Source of the DNA: Trichoplax sp. H2
Taxonomy: Eukaryota > Placozoa > Uniplacotomia > Trichoplacea
Length of the DNA: 64,000 bases
Direction: 5' to 3'
Assembly: GCA_003344405.1 (NCBI GenBank)
Contig: NOWV01000245.1
Span: 1-64,000 of the forward strand
Shown: positions 62,301 through 64,000 of the stretch, piece after piece
Layout: each line of letters opens with the position of its first letter
Position numbering within the stretch: position 1 is the first letter of the stretch
Made by a program: the position numbers and the translations under genes
The notes under the pieces: model-generated
Databases searched by the model: none
What the model was told of the DNA's origin: nothing
Seen by the model: only the letters and a program-made list of their open reading frames with translations

Positions 62301-64000
62301 TTTGATCAACTAAACATTAACTTGATACCGAATAGAGTTCGAGAATACGAATTTGGAATAAGATTTTTCTTGTTCTATCAGCTAAAGATTAATGTGTCAT
62401 CGTTGTTTTTAAATATTAAAGAATTCTAAATATTATATAGTGTACGGAGCTATGTAGATGAGCTTGTGTGAATAGTTTTTTATTATAAACAGTAATAATG
62501 TAAGAGCATTTGATGCATACAATGACTTCTTTCTCTTTTTTTAAAGCGCGTCCTCGACATGATACCGATGCTCGGATTGCCTCTTACCGGTAATCATAAT
62601 TATGATAACTTACAGTAGGATAACTCCTTCATCATTTAGTCAGGACATTTCTAGTGGTTAATATTGGTCAGGCGTTGATGCAGAAATTGTAAATGTTGAA
62701 TTTAACACGAATAAACTAGCCTTGCCGTACATGTAGAGAGAAATGTAAATTCCGTCATTGTCATGGTTATGTTCGCGCGAGCAAAAATTGACGTTGTGGA
62801 CTGATTGGAAAGAAAGATGTCAATACTGATCACTAGTAGCTTTTATGGCGTTAACTCATCAGATTTGCAGTTAGTAGTTACCAGTTATCGGCAATCATAA
62901 GTAATTAAAATTGTTTGAGAAGTCTAAGCACCATCGTGTGCGCTGTTTGATTTAGTTACGTTCAGTAGTGAGACCCATCGTGACCTAAATCATCTCAGTT
63001 AGACCGCAAGGTCAAATAATATTCAACGTCGTTTTGGATCATTACTTGATCTCAAATATAGAGTAACCCAGGCCTAGCAGACATCGGTCAGGTATTGATT
63101 ATTTGCGTAGAAGTAGTCTAATTAGTATATTAGTCGGAGTACCTCGAGAATTTCCCGCATCTGCGGATGAAATAGTTCTCATACAATACGTTAAAAATAC
63201 TGAATGGTAACAGGATATCACTCGAATAAATTTTTAGTCCTAATATTTTCGCTAGTTGCTATTAGGGAAAGCGAGAAAATTGTGAATGTTAGAAAGGACA
63301 CCATTACTAATCCTATTCTTGAGATACAGGAATGAAGAAACTTCTTAATAGCTTAATACCGACTATAACTACTCTTATTGGCCTACCAGCAATTACTTTT
63401 TATCGAACAGAAATTGGAGACCAAGTATACGCCAAAATATTACTTACATTACAAAACTCGTACTTTTTATTGTAAGTTAGCTGGCTAATGTATCTCCTCG
63501 ATCGATAGATACAGATCTACTACTCCATAAATGTATTTCAAGATGAAAAAGCGTTAAATCTATCCAATTCAAATGTTAAAATTACTAACAAAACTTATTC
63601 GTTTGCACAATCCTGCTTAGACTACGAGCACTTTTAAGCTAAAGTGTCTTGGCTAGTGTTTTAACAAATACGTTAAGACCTATTTCTATCATTTGATGAT
63701 GAACAAGAATTTAAATACCTTGAAATAAAGAAGATCTAAGGTAAAATAAATCGTAAAGAAAAAGACATTGAAAAGAAACTACTCAACTAAAAATTCTCCT
63801 TGAAAAGGCGTAATTAAAAAATTTCCACTAAAAATACATGTATTGTCAGTATCGGGGGGGGGGGAATTACGTTAGCTATGGCTTTGAGGGAGAATCTTTA
63901 CTTGAGTAGTCCCTGTAGTGAACTAGAGGGGACAGATTAAGAACCAAAACTATGATCTATTGACTAAAATAGTAAAACCTAGAAACGCAATCGTGCTTGG
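59321..64000. other. 4.7-kb region, no gene seen
   Basis: AT-rich. Only short frames occur. One at 63332 (47 codons, MKKLLNSLIPTITTLIG) ends at a GTAAGT donor-like sequence, but no in-frame continuation was found. An 11-G run lies at 63854-63864. Confidence 0.5.

Noticed and set aside
63332-63475. 47-codon frame ending at a donor-like GTAAGT
   Set aside because: No acceptor downstream restores an open frame.

Overview
The window is AT-rich animal nuclear DNA. Genes are split by many short introns, mostly 50-150 nt, with GT-AG borders. It carries orthologues of metazoan genes (SMC3, CSPP1, ARHGAP19, TEX261, GLRX3). Compact introns, long intergenic spacers, few recognisable transposons and an early-animal gene set suggest a non-bilaterian animal. 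A placozoan (Trichoplax/Hoilungia-like) is my best guess. That is inference from overall character; no diagnostic marker was used. Two 20-N scaffold gaps (1216-1235 and 58727-58746) show it is a draft scaffold.

Layout. 1-2.1 kb: a 181-bp tandem repeat interrupted by a gap whose flanks are duplicated. 2.8-12 kb: three single-exon TPMT-like methyltransferase genes. Two are direct tandem copies on + and one is on -. A multi-exon coiled-coil gene with two frameshifts (-) lies between the tandem copies. 12.6-15.3 kb: GLRX3 (+, 12 exons). 17.3-20.7 kb: an ARHGAP19-like RhoGAP (-, 8 exons). 25.4-32.9 kb: the cohesin gene SMC3 (-, 34 exons), with one intron that looks like an AT-AC minor-spliceosome (U12) intron. 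32.9-34.5 kb: an island built from palindromes around TACTGTACAGTA. 35.6-41.1 kb: CSPP1 (+, 8 exons). 42.8-45.8 kb: TEX261 (-, 6 exons), only visible after assembling small exons. 45.8-48.9 kb: several repeat blocks. 55.3-56.4 kb: an intronless five-finger C2H2 zinc-finger gene. 58.7-59.1 kb: two exons of an ABCC-type transporter nucleotide-binding domain beside the second gap. The rest shows no gene I can support.

The genes do not form one pathway. SMC3 (chromosome cohesion), CSPP1 (centrosome, spindle and cilium) and ARHGAP19 (RhoA control in mitosis in vertebrates) are cell-division genes, but their closeness may be chance. Two pairs are head-to-head: TPMT-3/GLRX3 (784 bp between start codons) and SMC3/CSPP1 (2.7 kb, filled by the palindrome island).

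Most notable items: the AT-AC intron in SMC3; a roughly 405-bp identical tract between otherwise diverged TPMT copies, which suggests gene conversion; the TACTGTACAGTA palindrome islands; unusual splice borders in TEX261; and duplicated flanks at both assembly gaps.
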